Below, piece after piece: positions 8,507 through 16,538 of a stretch of 64,000 nucleotides of DNA (positions within the stretch are counted from its first letter, which is position 1; each line of letters starts with the position of its first letter). The translations under genes were made by a program, and so were the position numbers. Source of the stretch: Longimicrobiales bacterium (GTDB lineage Bacteria > Gemmatimonadota > Gemmatimonadetes > Longimicrobiales > Gaopeijiaceae); assembly GCA_028279425.1 (NCBI GenBank), contig JANQNV010000184.1, positions 1 through 64,000 of the forward strand. Reading direction: 5' to 3'. The notes beneath the pieces are model-generated. The model was not told the origin of the DNA and searched no databases. It saw nothing but the letters and a program-made list of their open reading frames with translations.

Positions 8507-9742
8507 TCATGGCGCGTACTGCTCAACCCCCTGGGCGGCCGTCGCGGAACCCGCACTGACCTGGTACACGACGACCTGAGGAAATGGAGCTTCCTGGACG
8601 GCCAGAAGGTGACCACCGCGGCGATCGACGATGTGGGGGACCTCGAAACCGATGTACCAGCCCTCGCCCGAGGCGACGTCGAGAAGATAGGAGTCGACCG
8701 TGTGGTAGCGGAGCCCCAGTTCGCGAGACGTGTGGCGACTGCTGCGCCCAAACTGGACCAGCAGCACACCGTCACCCAGATCGACCACGCCGAGACCCAC
8801 GTCGAACTCGCCATCTTCAGGGAAGGTCGTGACGTTCTTTTCGCCCTCTACGACCGTGGCCAGGGGGCGGTGATTCGCGAACCGGACGGTCCAGACCGGT
8901 GCTCCAACCGTGGTGTAGGCGCGCACCTCCCCGATCGCACCGGCAAGGTAGGCGATCCGGTCGTCTCGCCGGATGCAGGCGACGTCCCCGAGGCTGTAGC
9001 TCATGAACAACCCCAGATCCACTAGACGGTAGGCCATTCCGAAATCCGCTCCGAGTTCACCGTCCACACGAAGTTCGAAGAGGACCGGTGGGAATGATCC
9101 ATCGGCCTCGGTGTCTCTGGGTGTCATCCTCGTATGTGCGTTCACGACCGCGCCCTCGTCGAACGAACAGATGGCAGATGGCTGCAGCGGTAGAGGCGCG
9201 GTGCGGCGGGTAAACGCCCACTCACCCTCAATGCGGGAGAAGCGATGGATAGACGGGACGTCCGCGACCCAGAGGGCCCCACTCCGCGTCACCGCGAGGC
9301 CCCGAGGATCGACGAGCTCGCCAGGACCCTGCCCCGCACCACCGAAGCGGGCCCGACTCGACCCGTCGAGGCCAAACTCGGACACGGACTTGTCTTGCCC
9401 GTCCAGGACGAGGAATGTGTCGTCGCCCAGAAAGGAAGCATCTCTGATCTCGCCGAACACGACGTCGCCATCTGCGGACCCGATGCTCCGCAGTGGAGTA
9501 AGTGAGCGGAGGTCTTCGAGGGTGCGCCGGAGGCTGGGGGGCAAGAGTTCAGCCTCAACCGGCGACGACGACACCGTGGTGAAGCTACCCTCCGGAGGCG
9601 CTCGGAAGTCCGGATGGGGGTGCTCGACCGACTCCACATCTCCCGGCCGCTCCTGCCGGGCGCTCTGATCGCAACTCATGGCGGTCAGCGCGAGGACCAC
9701 CGCCCAGAACACAGACCCGTTCACCGAAGGGACGCGTGACAA
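8507..9742 (-). CDS. Six-bladed beta-propeller lipoprotein
   Basis: The protein (about 411 aa) begins with a lipoprotein signal peptide, SVFWAVVLALTAMSC, so it is probably anchored in the outer membrane or periplasm. The rest resembles the NHL/6-bladed propeller proteins common in Gemmatimonadota and Bacteroidota: repeated beta blades, with FLGDDTFLVLDGQDKSVSEF, then GGAGQGPGELVDPRGLAV, a classic turn between blades. No catalytic motif is visible; a binding or scaffold role is likely. I prefer a TTG start at 9742, with GGAGG nine bases upstream; a GTG at 9724 is the alternative. It is monocistronic and divergent from the plug-like gene. Confidence 0.7.
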   Translation of the reverse strand: MSRVPSVNGSVFWAVVLALTAMSCDQSARQERPGDVESVEHPHPDFRAPPEGSFTTVSSSPVEAELLPPSLRRTLEDLRSLTPLRSIGSADGDVVFGEIRDASFLGDDTFLVLDGQDKSVSEFGLDGSSRARFGGAGQGPGELVDPRGLAVTRSGALWVADVPSIHRFSRIEGEWAFTRRTAPLPLQPSAICSFDEGAVVNAHTRMTPRDTEADGSFPPVLFELRVDGELGADFGMAYRLVDLGLFMSYSLGDVACIRRDDRIAYLAGAIGEVRAYTTVGAPVWTVRFANHRPLATVVEGEKNVTTFPEDGEFDVGLGVVDLGDGVLLVQFGRSSRHTSRELGLRYHTVDSYLLDVASGEGWYIGFEVPHIVDRRGGHLLAVQEAPFPQVVVYQVSAGSATAAQGVEQYAP

Positions 9743-9929
9743 AAGGGAATACCTCCAGAATCCGCCACCGAGTGCCCGCCTCAGTCCGCGCGAAGGGGTC
9801 TGCCTGCCCCGCGCTTTCTTCGAAGCCGCACGAGGGTCAGTCTTGACGGGACAATAAATCCGCACGAAGGATTGGGGTAGGTTTCTGGACATGCGGCTTC
9901 GAGCACCCCATCGATCGGGAGCGAGACAC

Positions 9930-10835
9930 ATGCCTGCATCTGCCGGCGACTTCGCCACCGCGCCGCTGATGAGCCCCCGGACCCTCACCTTGATCGCCGC
10001 CTGCGTCGTCGCGCTGTCGCCCGCGGCCCCCCTCGCCGCCCAGGTCACATCGCCTGCGGACTCACTGGCTCCCGGGGTGCAGCGCATCGTCGGCACGCTC
10101 GTCGACGACGAGCGGCTGGCCCCCGTGGCTGGGGCTCGGATCACCGCATTGCTGATGGAGGGGCCCGACGATTCTGGCGACGGGATCGTCGCCGCACGGG
10201 CCACCACCGACGATGCCGGCGGGTTCACCCTCCCTCTGGACCACGGGGGCTTCTACCGGCTTCAGGCCCAGGCACTGGGGTACGCCCCAACGACGACCCA
10301 GATCGTGGAGGTGGCCGACGGCCGGATCCTAACCGTGGACTTCCGGATTCTCCCTGAAGCGATCCTCATGCGGCCACTGCTTGTCACCGCGCGGCGAGGG
10401 AGCGGCGAGGAGCTCTTCTACAAGAGGATGGAGGAGTGGGGCCAAGGCGTCTTCATGACACCGGACATGATCGACTCCATCGCGCCTCGCGTGCATCCAG
10501 CGGAGGTCTTCCGCGACCGGCAGGACACGTGGCTGTCATGGTCGGGTGGGAATCGATTCGGCGCCCCCATTCCCAACCTCCGGTCGTTTCGAGGGCAGGG
10601 CTGCCTCGGCGTCATGGTCGATCGAATCCCGGTGGTTCGCCGCCCGGGTGACCTGGGAACGATCTGGGAGAACTACCCACTGGATACACTTCTTCCGAAG
10701 GACATCGAAGCGGTCGAATACTACCGCTTCGTCGGGGAGGCCCCCCCGGAGCTTCGACGCTTCGCGAGACCACCCGATCCGTCGAACCCAAGGCAGTGTG
10801 GGCTCGTGGTGTTCTGGACCAAGGGCGGCTGGTAG
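9930..10835 (+). CDS. Secreted carboxypeptidase-regulatory/TonB-plug-like protein
   Basis: A signal peptide (LTLIAACVVALSPAAPLAAQ) leads into a carboxypeptidase-regulatory-like beta-sandwich of about 90 residues: IVGTLVDDERLAPVAGARI, then ATTDDAGGFTLPL and YRLQAQALGYAP. The following half contains FRGQGCLGVMVDRIPV and DIEAVEYYRFVGEAPPE, which resemble the plug region of TonB-dependent receptors. There is no beta-barrel after it: the protein stops at about 301 aa. Two Cys residues (in GQGCLG and RQCGLV) could form a disulfide. The ATG at 9930 has GGGAG eight bases upstream; an internal ATG at 9969 is also possible. The role is unknown; this architecture is frequent in Gemmatimonadota. Confidence 0.75.
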   Translation: MPASAGDFATAPLMSPRTLTLIAACVVALSPAAPLAAQVTSPADSLAPGVQRIVGTLVDDERLAPVAGARITALLMEGPDDSGDGIVAARATTDDAGGFTLPLDHGGFYRLQAQALGYAPTTTQIVEVADGRILTVDFRILPEAILMRPLLVTARRGSGEELFYKRMEEWGQGVFMTPDMIDSIAPRVHPAEVFRDRQDTWLSWSGGNRFGAPIPNLRSFRGQGCLGVMVDRIPVVRRPGDLGTIWENYPLDTLLPKDIEAVEYYRFVGEAPPELRRFARPPDPSNPRQCGLVVFWTKGGW

Positions 10836-10853
10836 CGCCCCCGCGCCCAAACC

Positions 10854-12833
10854 TCAGTAGTCCACCGGCCGCAGGTAGAACGCCCCGATCGCCGACGACG
10901 AGAGCACCGCCACGGTCGGCCGTTCGCGCTTCCAGTGCGTCGACGACAGCCGCCCATCCACGCGTCGGACCTGCTCGGCATCGAAGCCGCTGCGAATCAG
11001 GTCGCCCGCCGTGTAACCCCGCACCAGCCAGAACAGGATCGGGTCGGCGTCGGGATAGGTGATCCCGAGTTCGTGCTCGTCGTGCACGCCCTGGACGAGA
11101 TCCGCCGACGCCGGCTTGTCGATGATCGGATCCGGTACGCCGAGGTGACGCGCCAGCGCCCACACCTGCGTCTTGAAGAGGTCGCCCAGGGGATTGATCG
11201 GGGGCGAGTCGTCGGCGTGCCAGGTATAGTAGCCCAGCAGTCGCTCGCTCTTGTTGCCGGTGCCGAGGGGGAGCGCACGCAGCTTGGCCGACTGGTCGAA
11301 GAGGACGATGGCCCGCATGCGCGCCATCACGTTGCCTCGCCGGAGCCCGTCGGCGTCGTCTTCGAATCCGGACAGGTAGCCGTCGACGGCCGCCGAGATG
11401 TCGATCGTGCGCTCGTGCGCCCCCGTATCGGCGAGCGCGAGCGCCGCGTGCTCGAGGCTGTCGGGGCTCGAGGTGCGGTACGGGAGACGAAACCCGTAGA
11501 CGTTTTCGGGCCCGAGCGCGCGACACGCCAGGTAGAGCGAGACCGCCGAGTCGACGCCGCCGGACACCCCGATGACGACCCGTTCGAACCCCCGGCGCTC
11601 CACCACCTCGTCGCGGATGAACCTGACGAGCGCCGTCTCGACCAACGCGAGGTCGAGGTCCATCCATCCCTCGCGATCTCGATCGATCGGTCCGGTGGGC
11701 GGGCCCCCGCCACGGAGTCCCTGGGTGTAGGCGGCGCCCCTCGTTTCTGCATCGCGGTCGGCAGGCTCCGCACTCCCGTCGCGTGCCGCCCCATCCGAGG
11801 CCCCCGCACTCGCGTCTAGGGCTCCTGCGCCACCTGTGCCCGCATCGAGGTTGGCGACCTCTACATCCGCCTGCTCGGCTCGTGCCCCGCGGCCCGGCCA
11901 CCGCTTCCCGCGGCCCCTCCGCGGCCCTCGCCCACCCCGGGCACCTCGCCCGGCCGCGCGCCTCACCGCCCGCTGGAGGTGAGGGAGCATTTTCTCCAGA
12001 TCCGCCAGCATGGGCGCGGTCGCCCGGGTGCGCTCGATCGCGACACCGTGGAGCGCCGCGGTCACCACCCCGGCGTCGAGGAGGGCGCCGCGCACCACGA
12101 CCTCGCCGTCGGGCGCCACCACGATCGATCCGCCCGGGAAGAGTTTGCCACCCTCCGATCCGACCAGCTGGGCAACCGCGACGAAGATGCCGTGCTCCTC
12201 GGCAGTCGAGGTGGCCAGTCGAGTCCAGCGCGCGAGGTTGGCGGGCTCTCCCGTGCCGCGATGGAAGTCGCGCGCGGGCGATGCGCTCGCGACCAGCAGG
12301 AGCTCCGCGCCGCCGAGCGCGAGGGCGGTCGCGGGCAAACCGTGCCAGAGATCCTCGCAGATCAGCAGTCCCACACGACCGAACCGGGTATCGACGCACC
12401 GAACGTCGCGTCCCGCCTCCACGAAGCGATCCTCATCGAACACCCCGTACGTCGGGAGGAAGAGCTTACGATGCACGTGGAGGGTGCGGTAGCCGTCGGG
12501 CGTCGCTTCGAAGTAGCCGACCGCGTTGTAGAGGCGGCGGCGCCACCGCTCGTAGAAGCCCACGACGACGTCGGGTGCGCGGTCCCCGCCGGGTCCGAGG
12601 CCGCGCGCCACATCGTCGGCCGTGCGCGCGGCTTCCGCGACGCCTCCCTCGAGGAAGTACCCCGAGAGCGCCGCCTCCGGGAAGGCGACGATGTCGGCCG
12701 CACCGTGGAGAGCCGACACCTGTTCGGCCACGCGCTCGAGGTTGCGATCGAAGCGCGCCTTCTCGGGGCGGAACTGGCAGATCGAGAGTCGCAGAGGAGG
12801 CGCACCCGCGTGGGGCGCAGATACAACGGCCAT
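10854..12833 (-). CDS. nadE: Glutamine-dependent NAD+ synthetase
   Basis: It amidates nicotinic acid adenine dinucleotide to NAD+ using glutamine. Residues 1-290 are a nitrilase-fold glutaminase with the triad E53 (FPEAALSGY), K123 (HRKLFLPTYG) and C159 (LLICEDLWHG). Residues 390-659 are the ATP-pyrophosphatase synthetase, with SGGVDS at 424-429 and the GTGNKSERLLGYYT and DSPPINPLGDLFKTQVW motifs. Between them sits an unusual linker of about 95 residues (292-389), first Arg/Gly-rich, then Ala/Gly/Asp-rich. I start at the ATG at 12833. In-frame GTG codons inside the upstream 21-base repeat could add up to about 27 residues of heptapeptide repeats. Confidence 0.93.
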   Translation of the reverse strand: MAVVSAPHAGAPPLRLSICQFRPEKARFDRNLERVAEQVSALHGAADIVAFPEAALSGYFLEGGVAEAARTADDVARGLGPGGDRAPDVVVGFYERWRRRLYNAVGYFEATPDGYRTLHVHRKLFLPTYGVFDEDRFVEAGRDVRCVDTRFGRVGLLICEDLWHGLPATALALGGAELLLVASASPARDFHRGTGEPANLARWTRLATSTAEEHGIFVAVAQLVGSEGGKLFPGGSIVVAPDGEVVVRGALLDAGVVTAALHGVAIERTRATAPMLADLEKMLPHLQRAVRRAAGRGARGGRGPRRGRGKRWPGRGARAEQADVEVANLDAGTGGAGALDASAGASDGAARDGSAEPADRDAETRGAAYTQGLRGGGPPTGPIDRDREGWMDLDLALVETALVRFIRDEVVERRGFERVVIGVSGGVDSAVSLYLACRALGPENVYGFRLPYRTSSPDSLEHAALALADTGAHERTIDISAAVDGYLSGFEDDADGLRRGNVMARMRAIVLFDQSAKLRALPLGTGNKSERLLGYYTWHADDSPPINPLGDLFKTQVWALARHLGVPDPIIDKPASADLVQGVHDEHELGITYPDADPILFWLVRGYTAGDLIRSGFDAEQVRRVDGRLSSTHWKRERPTVAVLSSSAIGAFYLRPVDY

Positions 12834-12855
12834 GGGCGTCGTCCAGGGGAGTCGG

Positions 12856-12935
12856 GCGCGCGGCACGGGCACCCGGGCGTGCGGCACGGGCACCCGAGCG
12901 TGCGGGTTGGGCACCCGAGCGTGCGGGTTGGGAGC
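12856..12935. repeat. 21-bp tandem repeat upstream of nadE
   Basis: Nearly four copies of a 21-base unit, of the form CGGCACGGGCACCCGAGCGTG and its variant with CGGGTTGGGC. CGG of successive units falls at about 12861, 12882, 12903 and 12924. Read in the nadE frame it encodes the heptapeptide PHARVPV/PHARVPN, and each copy contains a possible GTG start. It sits in the gap between the divergent nadE and S41 protease genes. Confidence 0.8.
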
Positions 12936-13039
12936 CGGAAAGGTACCATAGCTAAAGGGCTCGCGTCAGGACTCCGGAACGCCCTTCGCCTCCGAGGGGT
13001 TAGATCAGCGAGCCCCTTCGCCTCCCCAAGGAAACCCGA

Positions 13040-14689
13040 ATGCTTCGCCACAGCCAACTCGCTCGCGCCGCGTGCGGTCTCTCTCTGACTCTGCTGCTCG
13101 CTACGCCCGCCCTCGGCCAGAGCACGGCCTTGCGAGACCGTGGGTCCTCGACGGCTCCGGCCGCGGAGGAGCGAGAGGTGTTCGTGAGCGCCCTGGAGGC
13201 GATCTCACGGTTGCACATGAGTGCACCCAACGACTCGACCCTGTGGTCACGAGCCATCGACGGGCTGATCGCGTCGTTGGACGACCCCTACGCCGAGGTA
13301 TTCACCCCGCGCGAGGTCGAGGTTTTCGAAGAGCAGAACACGGGCAACTACGCCGGAATCGGGATCCAGATCACGCAGCTGAACGACATGGTCACGGTGA
13401 CCGCCGTGTTCAACAGTACTCCCGCCGAGGACGTCGGAATCCTCGAGGGCGACATCATCGTGGAGATCAACGGCGTCGATGCGCGGGACTTCACCACGGA
13501 CTCGGTGTCCAAGGTCGTTCGGGGGACTCCGGGTACGAAGGTCGACGTGAGCGTGGAGCGTGAGGGCTACGACCAGCCGATTCCCTTCAACATCACGCGA
13601 GCCGAGGTTCACGTCCCCACGGTGCGCGCGGGCTCGGTCGACGGTGGACTCACCTACGTGGTCATGGATCGGTTCGCGCGTGGCGCCATCACCGAGATGG
13701 ATTCGGTGCTGCGCGAGAACGACGGCATGAACGGCCTGATCATCGACCTGCGGGGGAACCCGGGCGGCTACCTGGACGAAGCCCTCATGCTGTCGGACCT
13801 CTTCCTGACCCCGGGGCAGAAGCTCGCCAGCACGCGGTCGCGCACCCCGGGTACGTCCGGTGATCCGACCGAAGAATCGTGGACGGATCGTGTTCCCCCG
13901 CGGATCCCCGATGTGCCCATGGTGGTGCTGGTCGATCGCTTCTCGGCATCGGCGTCGGAGATTCTCGCCGGGGCGCTCCAGGACCACGATCGGGCACTGG
14001 TCGTCGGTCAGCGGAGCTTCGGCAAGGGGCTCGTGCAGACCGTGATGCCGCTTCCACACGGCCGCCAGCTTCGGATCACCACGGGCGAGTGGCTGAGCCC
14101 GCTGGGCCGGTCGTTGCACCGGGCGCGGGCCTCCGACGGTCGCCCCCTCCCTGAAGACGTCGACACCTTCCCGACGATCCGCTCCGACTCGGGCCGTGAG
14201 CTCATCGCTGTAGGTGGCATCTTCCCCGACCTTACGGTCCGGGACGACACCCTGACGTTGGCCGAACGAGATCTGCTCCAGGGAGCGGTCGAGGCCGAGC
14301 TCCCCCTTCCCCTCCGGCTGGCCGAGTTCGGCTTTGCCCAGGCCCGGGCGTTGGAGGCGGCGGGCGAGCCGGCGCAACTCCGCGATGCGCCCTTCGAGGC
14401 GTTCCTCAAGGGCCTGGTCGACGAGGGACTGCCCGCCGAACTGCTGGAAGCCGACGGCGTGTCGGACTACCTGCGCTGGCGGGCGTCGATCAGCATCGCC
14501 GACCGTATGGACGACCTCGGTGCGAGGGCGGAGTTCTTGATGATGCGCGACCCCGTGCTGCGCGAAGCCGTCGGTCTCCTCCGAAGGTCGCCGACGCAGG
14601 ACGCGCTCTACGTGGCGGCCGCGGGTCGCGAGTCGAGCGACGAGGCCACGGGGGCCGCCGACTCCTCGTCGGGAGGCACTCCGCGCTAG
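13040..14689 (+). CDS. S41 family C-terminal processing peptidase
   Basis: It is a secreted, PDZ-containing serine protease of the CtpA/Prc family (549 aa). The signal peptide GLSLTLLLATPALGQ is followed by the peptidase N-region (AIDGLIASLDDPYAEVFTP), a PDZ domain (AGIGIQITQLNDMVTVTAVF, DVGILEGDIIVEINGV) and the S41 core. IIDLRGNPGGYLDEA is present. The nucleophile Ser lies in SASASEILAGAL and the catalytic Lys in SFGKGLVQT. The C-terminal 170 residues are helical and less conserved. The ATG at 13040 has an AAGGAA site. It probably acts in the periplasm on protein C-termini; substrates are unknown. It is followed by a Rossmann-fold gene. Confidence 0.92.
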   Translation: MLRHSQLARAACGLSLTLLLATPALGQSTALRDRGSSTAPAAEEREVFVSALEAISRLHMSAPNDSTLWSRAIDGLIASLDDPYAEVFTPREVEVFEEQNTGNYAGIGIQITQLNDMVTVTAVFNSTPAEDVGILEGDIIVEINGVDARDFTTDSVSKVVRGTPGTKVDVSVEREGYDQPIPFNITRAEVHVPTVRAGSVDGGLTYVVMDRFARGAITEMDSVLRENDGMNGLIIDLRGNPGGYLDEALMLSDLFLTPGQKLASTRSRTPGTSGDPTEESWTDRVPPRIPDVPMVVLVDRFSASASEILAGALQDHDRALVVGQRSFGKGLVQTVMPLPHGRQLRITTGEWLSPLGRSLHRARASDGRPLPEDVDTFPTIRSDSGRELIAVGGIFPDLTVRDDTLTLAERDLLQGAVEAELPLPLRLAEFGFAQARALEAAGEPAQLRDAPFEAFLKGLVDEGLPAELLEADGVSDYLRWRASISIADRMDDLGARAEFLMMRDPVLREAVGLLRRSPTQDALYVAAAGRESSDEATGAADSSSGGTPR

Positions 14690-14733
14690 TCGCGCCCGGT
14701 CGCGGTAGTCGCGGTAGGTCGAGGCGGGTCGCA

Positions 14734-15759
14734 GTGCTCGACAATCGCCCTCCGGCGCGGGCGGTCGTGTTCGGAGCGACCGGACTGATCGGTCGCCATC
14801 TCGTCGACCAGTTGCTCGCGCGGGGCACACGCGTCGTCGAAGCCGGCCGGCGGCCCAGCGGCGAGGGCGACGGGTCCGGCTTCAGGCCCGCCCGTGGGGG
14901 GGCCGAGGCTGGCCTGGAGACCCACGGTCGGGACGCAGAGGCTGATTGGGCGCGGCACCGGCCGGGCGCGGAGGCTGGGCTCGCTCCCGACGGCCGGAGC
15001 GCGGAGGCCAGCCGGGCACCCCACGACCGCGGCGCGGAGGCTGGCCGGGGTCCCGACGGCCGGAGCGCGGAGGCCAGCCGGGCAGCCCACGACCGCGGCG
15101 CGGAGGCCGGCCGGGGTCCCGACGACCGGGGCGCGGAGGCTGGCCGGGGTCCCGACGACCGGAGCGCGGAGGCTGGCCGGGCAGCCCACGACCGCGGCGC
15201 GGGCGCGCCTCCGACGAACTGGACGTTCGAGGCCGTGGACTTCGAGCGACTCGTCGAGGACCCCGACGCCGGGCCGGCCTGTCTTCGAGGCGACCCGGTC
15301 GTCTTCATCGCGCTGGGTACCACGCGGAAGAGCGCCGGCTCGCGGGAGGCGTTCCGCCGCGTGGATCTGACCTATGTGCGGGCTGCGGCCACAGCCGCGC
15401 GCCGAGCCGGTGTGAACCACCTCCTCGCGGTAAGCAGCGTGGGGGCGAAGCCCTCCGCCTCGACGTTCTACCTTCGGGTGAAGGCCGAAGCCGAGGAGGC
15501 CCTGATGGCCCTGGGCTTTCCGAGTCTCACCCTCGTGCGGCCGTCGCTGCTCGTCGGAGAACGGCCCCAGCCGCGCCCCGGGGAGCTGTGGTCAGCGAGG
15601 GCCATGGCGGTAGCTCGGCCATTCCTCCGCGGTCCCTTCGAGCGCTACCGACCGATCGAGGCCCGCGTTGTCGCGAGAGCCCTCGTGCGTCTGGCCGCCG
15701 ATCCACCCCACGGTGTGGCCGTGTTCGAGTCGCACCACCTCGCCTCGCTGGGAGCCTGA
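14734..15759 (+). CDS. Rossmann-fold NAD(P)-binding protein with repeat insert
   Basis: The start (VVFGATGLIGRHLVDQLLAR) is an extended short-chain-dehydrogenase NAD(P) site. The second half carries VVFIALGTTRKSAGS, AGVNHLLAVSSVGA, YLRVKAEAEEAL and LTLVRPSLLVGER, matching the YbjT/HTATIP2-like NAD(P)H-binding group. Between beta-2 and beta-3 (about residues 45-160) lies an insert of 11-residue repeats such as HDRGAEAGRGP and DGRSAEASRAA. It keeps the frame and is absent from normal family members. The 341-aa length is about 115 more than usual. The GTG start at 14734 has only a weak ribosome site. The substrate is unknown; the insert may be a disordered loop. Confidence 0.75.
   Translation: MLDNRPPARAVVFGATGLIGRHLVDQLLARGTRVVEAGRRPSGEGDGSGFRPARGGAEAGLETHGRDAEADWARHRPGAEAGLAPDGRSAEASRAPHDRGAEAGRGPDGRSAEASRAAHDRGAEAGRGPDDRGAEAGRGPDDRSAEAGRAAHDRGAGAPPTNWTFEAVDFERLVEDPDAGPACLRGDPVVFIALGTTRKSAGSREAFRRVDLTYVRAAATAARRAGVNHLLAVSSVGAKPSASTFYLRVKAEAEEALMALGFPSLTLVRPSLLVGERPQPRPGELWSARAMAVARPFLRGPFERYRPIEARVVARALVRLAADPPHGVAVFESHHLASLGA
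14895..15210. repeat. 33-bp tandem repeat inside Rossmann-fold gene
   Basis: About nine degenerate units of 33 bases run through the Rossmann-fold gene. The clean core (about 15021-15200) alternates two versions, encoding HDRGAEAGRGP or DDRGAEAGRGP and DGRSAEASRAA. The unit is a multiple of three, so copy-number change leaves the frame open. Confidence 0.85.
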
Positions 15760-15782
15760 ACGGGACGGGGCGCTCATCCCAG

Positions 15783-15955
15783 CTCGGACTCGTCGGAGGT
15801 CGAGGCGCTCCCCTGCCCGGCTCGGACGCGTCGGAGGTCGGCGCGGCCCCCTGTCCGGCTCGGACGCGTCGGAGGTCGGCGCGGCCCCCTGCCCGGTCCG
15901 GACGCGTCGGAGGTCGGGGCGGCCCCCTTTCCCCGGCCCGGACTCATGGGACGTC
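15783..15955. repeat. 38-bp tandem repeat, non-coding
   Basis: Four to five copies of a 38-base unit beginning CTCGGACGCGTCGGAGGTCG, at about 15783, 15821, 15859, 15897 and, more diverged, 15937. The period is not a multiple of three and the array lies outside genes, unlike the arrays in the flanking coding regions. Confidence 0.85.
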
Positions 15956-16034
15956 GAGGCGCCCCCTGCCCGGTCCGCTCGTCCGCTCGGCGTGCGCCGG
16001 CGGGAGCACCGACCCGCGCCGGGCAGGAGCCACC

Positions 16035-16215
16035 AGAAGTCTCCACCATCTGGGCGAAATCTCGATGGTGGAGGGTTGTGGTCGCTATGCGACCATTTGT
16101 CGCCCGCATCCGGCGCATCGCGGCGATCGTGGAGACTTGTGGTCGTATAGCGACCATTTCTCGCCAACATCGACCTGCGCCGCAGATAGTGGAGGGTTGT
16201 GGTCGTGGGGAAGCC
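16035..16215. repeat. 60-bp array with internal palindromes
   Basis: Units start with GAT at 16064, 16125 and 16185 (periods 61 and 60). Each begins GATNGTGGAG, then TTGTGGTCG. The first two contain a palindrome, TGGTCG-CTATG-CGACCA and TGGTCG-TATAG-CGACCA, then ATTTNTCGCC. The third copy is broken after TGGTCG. An inverted partial copy precedes the array, so TCCACCATC (about 16041-16049) and GATGGTGGA (16064-16072) form a 9-bp stem. The unit resembles a dispersed, structured repeat element, not a CRISPR. Confidence 0.75.
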
Positions 16216-16254
16216 CGCTCCCTCGGCGCCGCCCCACCCGACGCCGCCCTGCAC

Positions 16255-16470
16255 CGCTTCCGCGCCGCCAAGCCCATGTGCCCCGCCACGTAGCCGTTTC
16301 CGCGCCGCTAACCGCCACGAAAGCGACTCCCCGCCACGTAGCCGCTGCCGCGCCACGTAGCCGTTCCGCGCCACCTCGCGTTCGCCCGCCGCGTAACCGC
16401 TTCCGCGCCGCCAAGCCCATGTGCCCCGCCACGAAAGCGTCTCCGCGCCACGCAAACGTCCCCCTCCCTG
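16255..16470. repeat. GC-rich degenerate array (CACGTAGCCG type)
   Basis: The motif GCCACGTAGCCG or GCCACGAAAGCG recurs six or more times at irregular 15-20 base spacing. The longer phrase GCCGCCAAGCCCATGTGCCC occurs twice, about 150 bases apart (near 16266 and 16417), so a higher-order duplication is present. No gene is seen in it. Confidence 0.65.
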
Positions 16471-16538
16471 GCCCAACGTCATGGCGCCGCCCACGGCGAT
16501 CGACCGCCGCTTCATCTCCCCACCGAGCCGCCTCCCGG

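Larger units (their letters stand above)
15760..16538. other. 779-base gene-free, repeat-filled region
   Basis: There is no credible gene between the Rossmann-fold gene and the recombinase stop. The stretch consists of three different repeat arrays (listed separately): a 38-base direct repeat, a 60-base array with internal palindromes, and a shorter GC-rich array. The open frames crossing it are Arg/Gly-rich products of the repeats, with no ribosome sites. Confidence 0.75.

Noticed and set aside
12834-13039. Riboswitch or attenuator before nadE
   Set aside because: The gap is occupied by a simple 21-bp repeat; no conserved riboswitch structure was seen.
16035-16215. Possible CRISPR array (60-bp period)
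   Set aside because: Only two and a half units, repeats diverged, the variable parts are about 14 bases, and there are no cas genes.
16035-16538. Integron or dif site beside the recombinase
   Set aside because: The recombinase lacks the extra integron-integrase segment and no cassette genes exist. The palindromes do not match the 11-6-11 dif layout.
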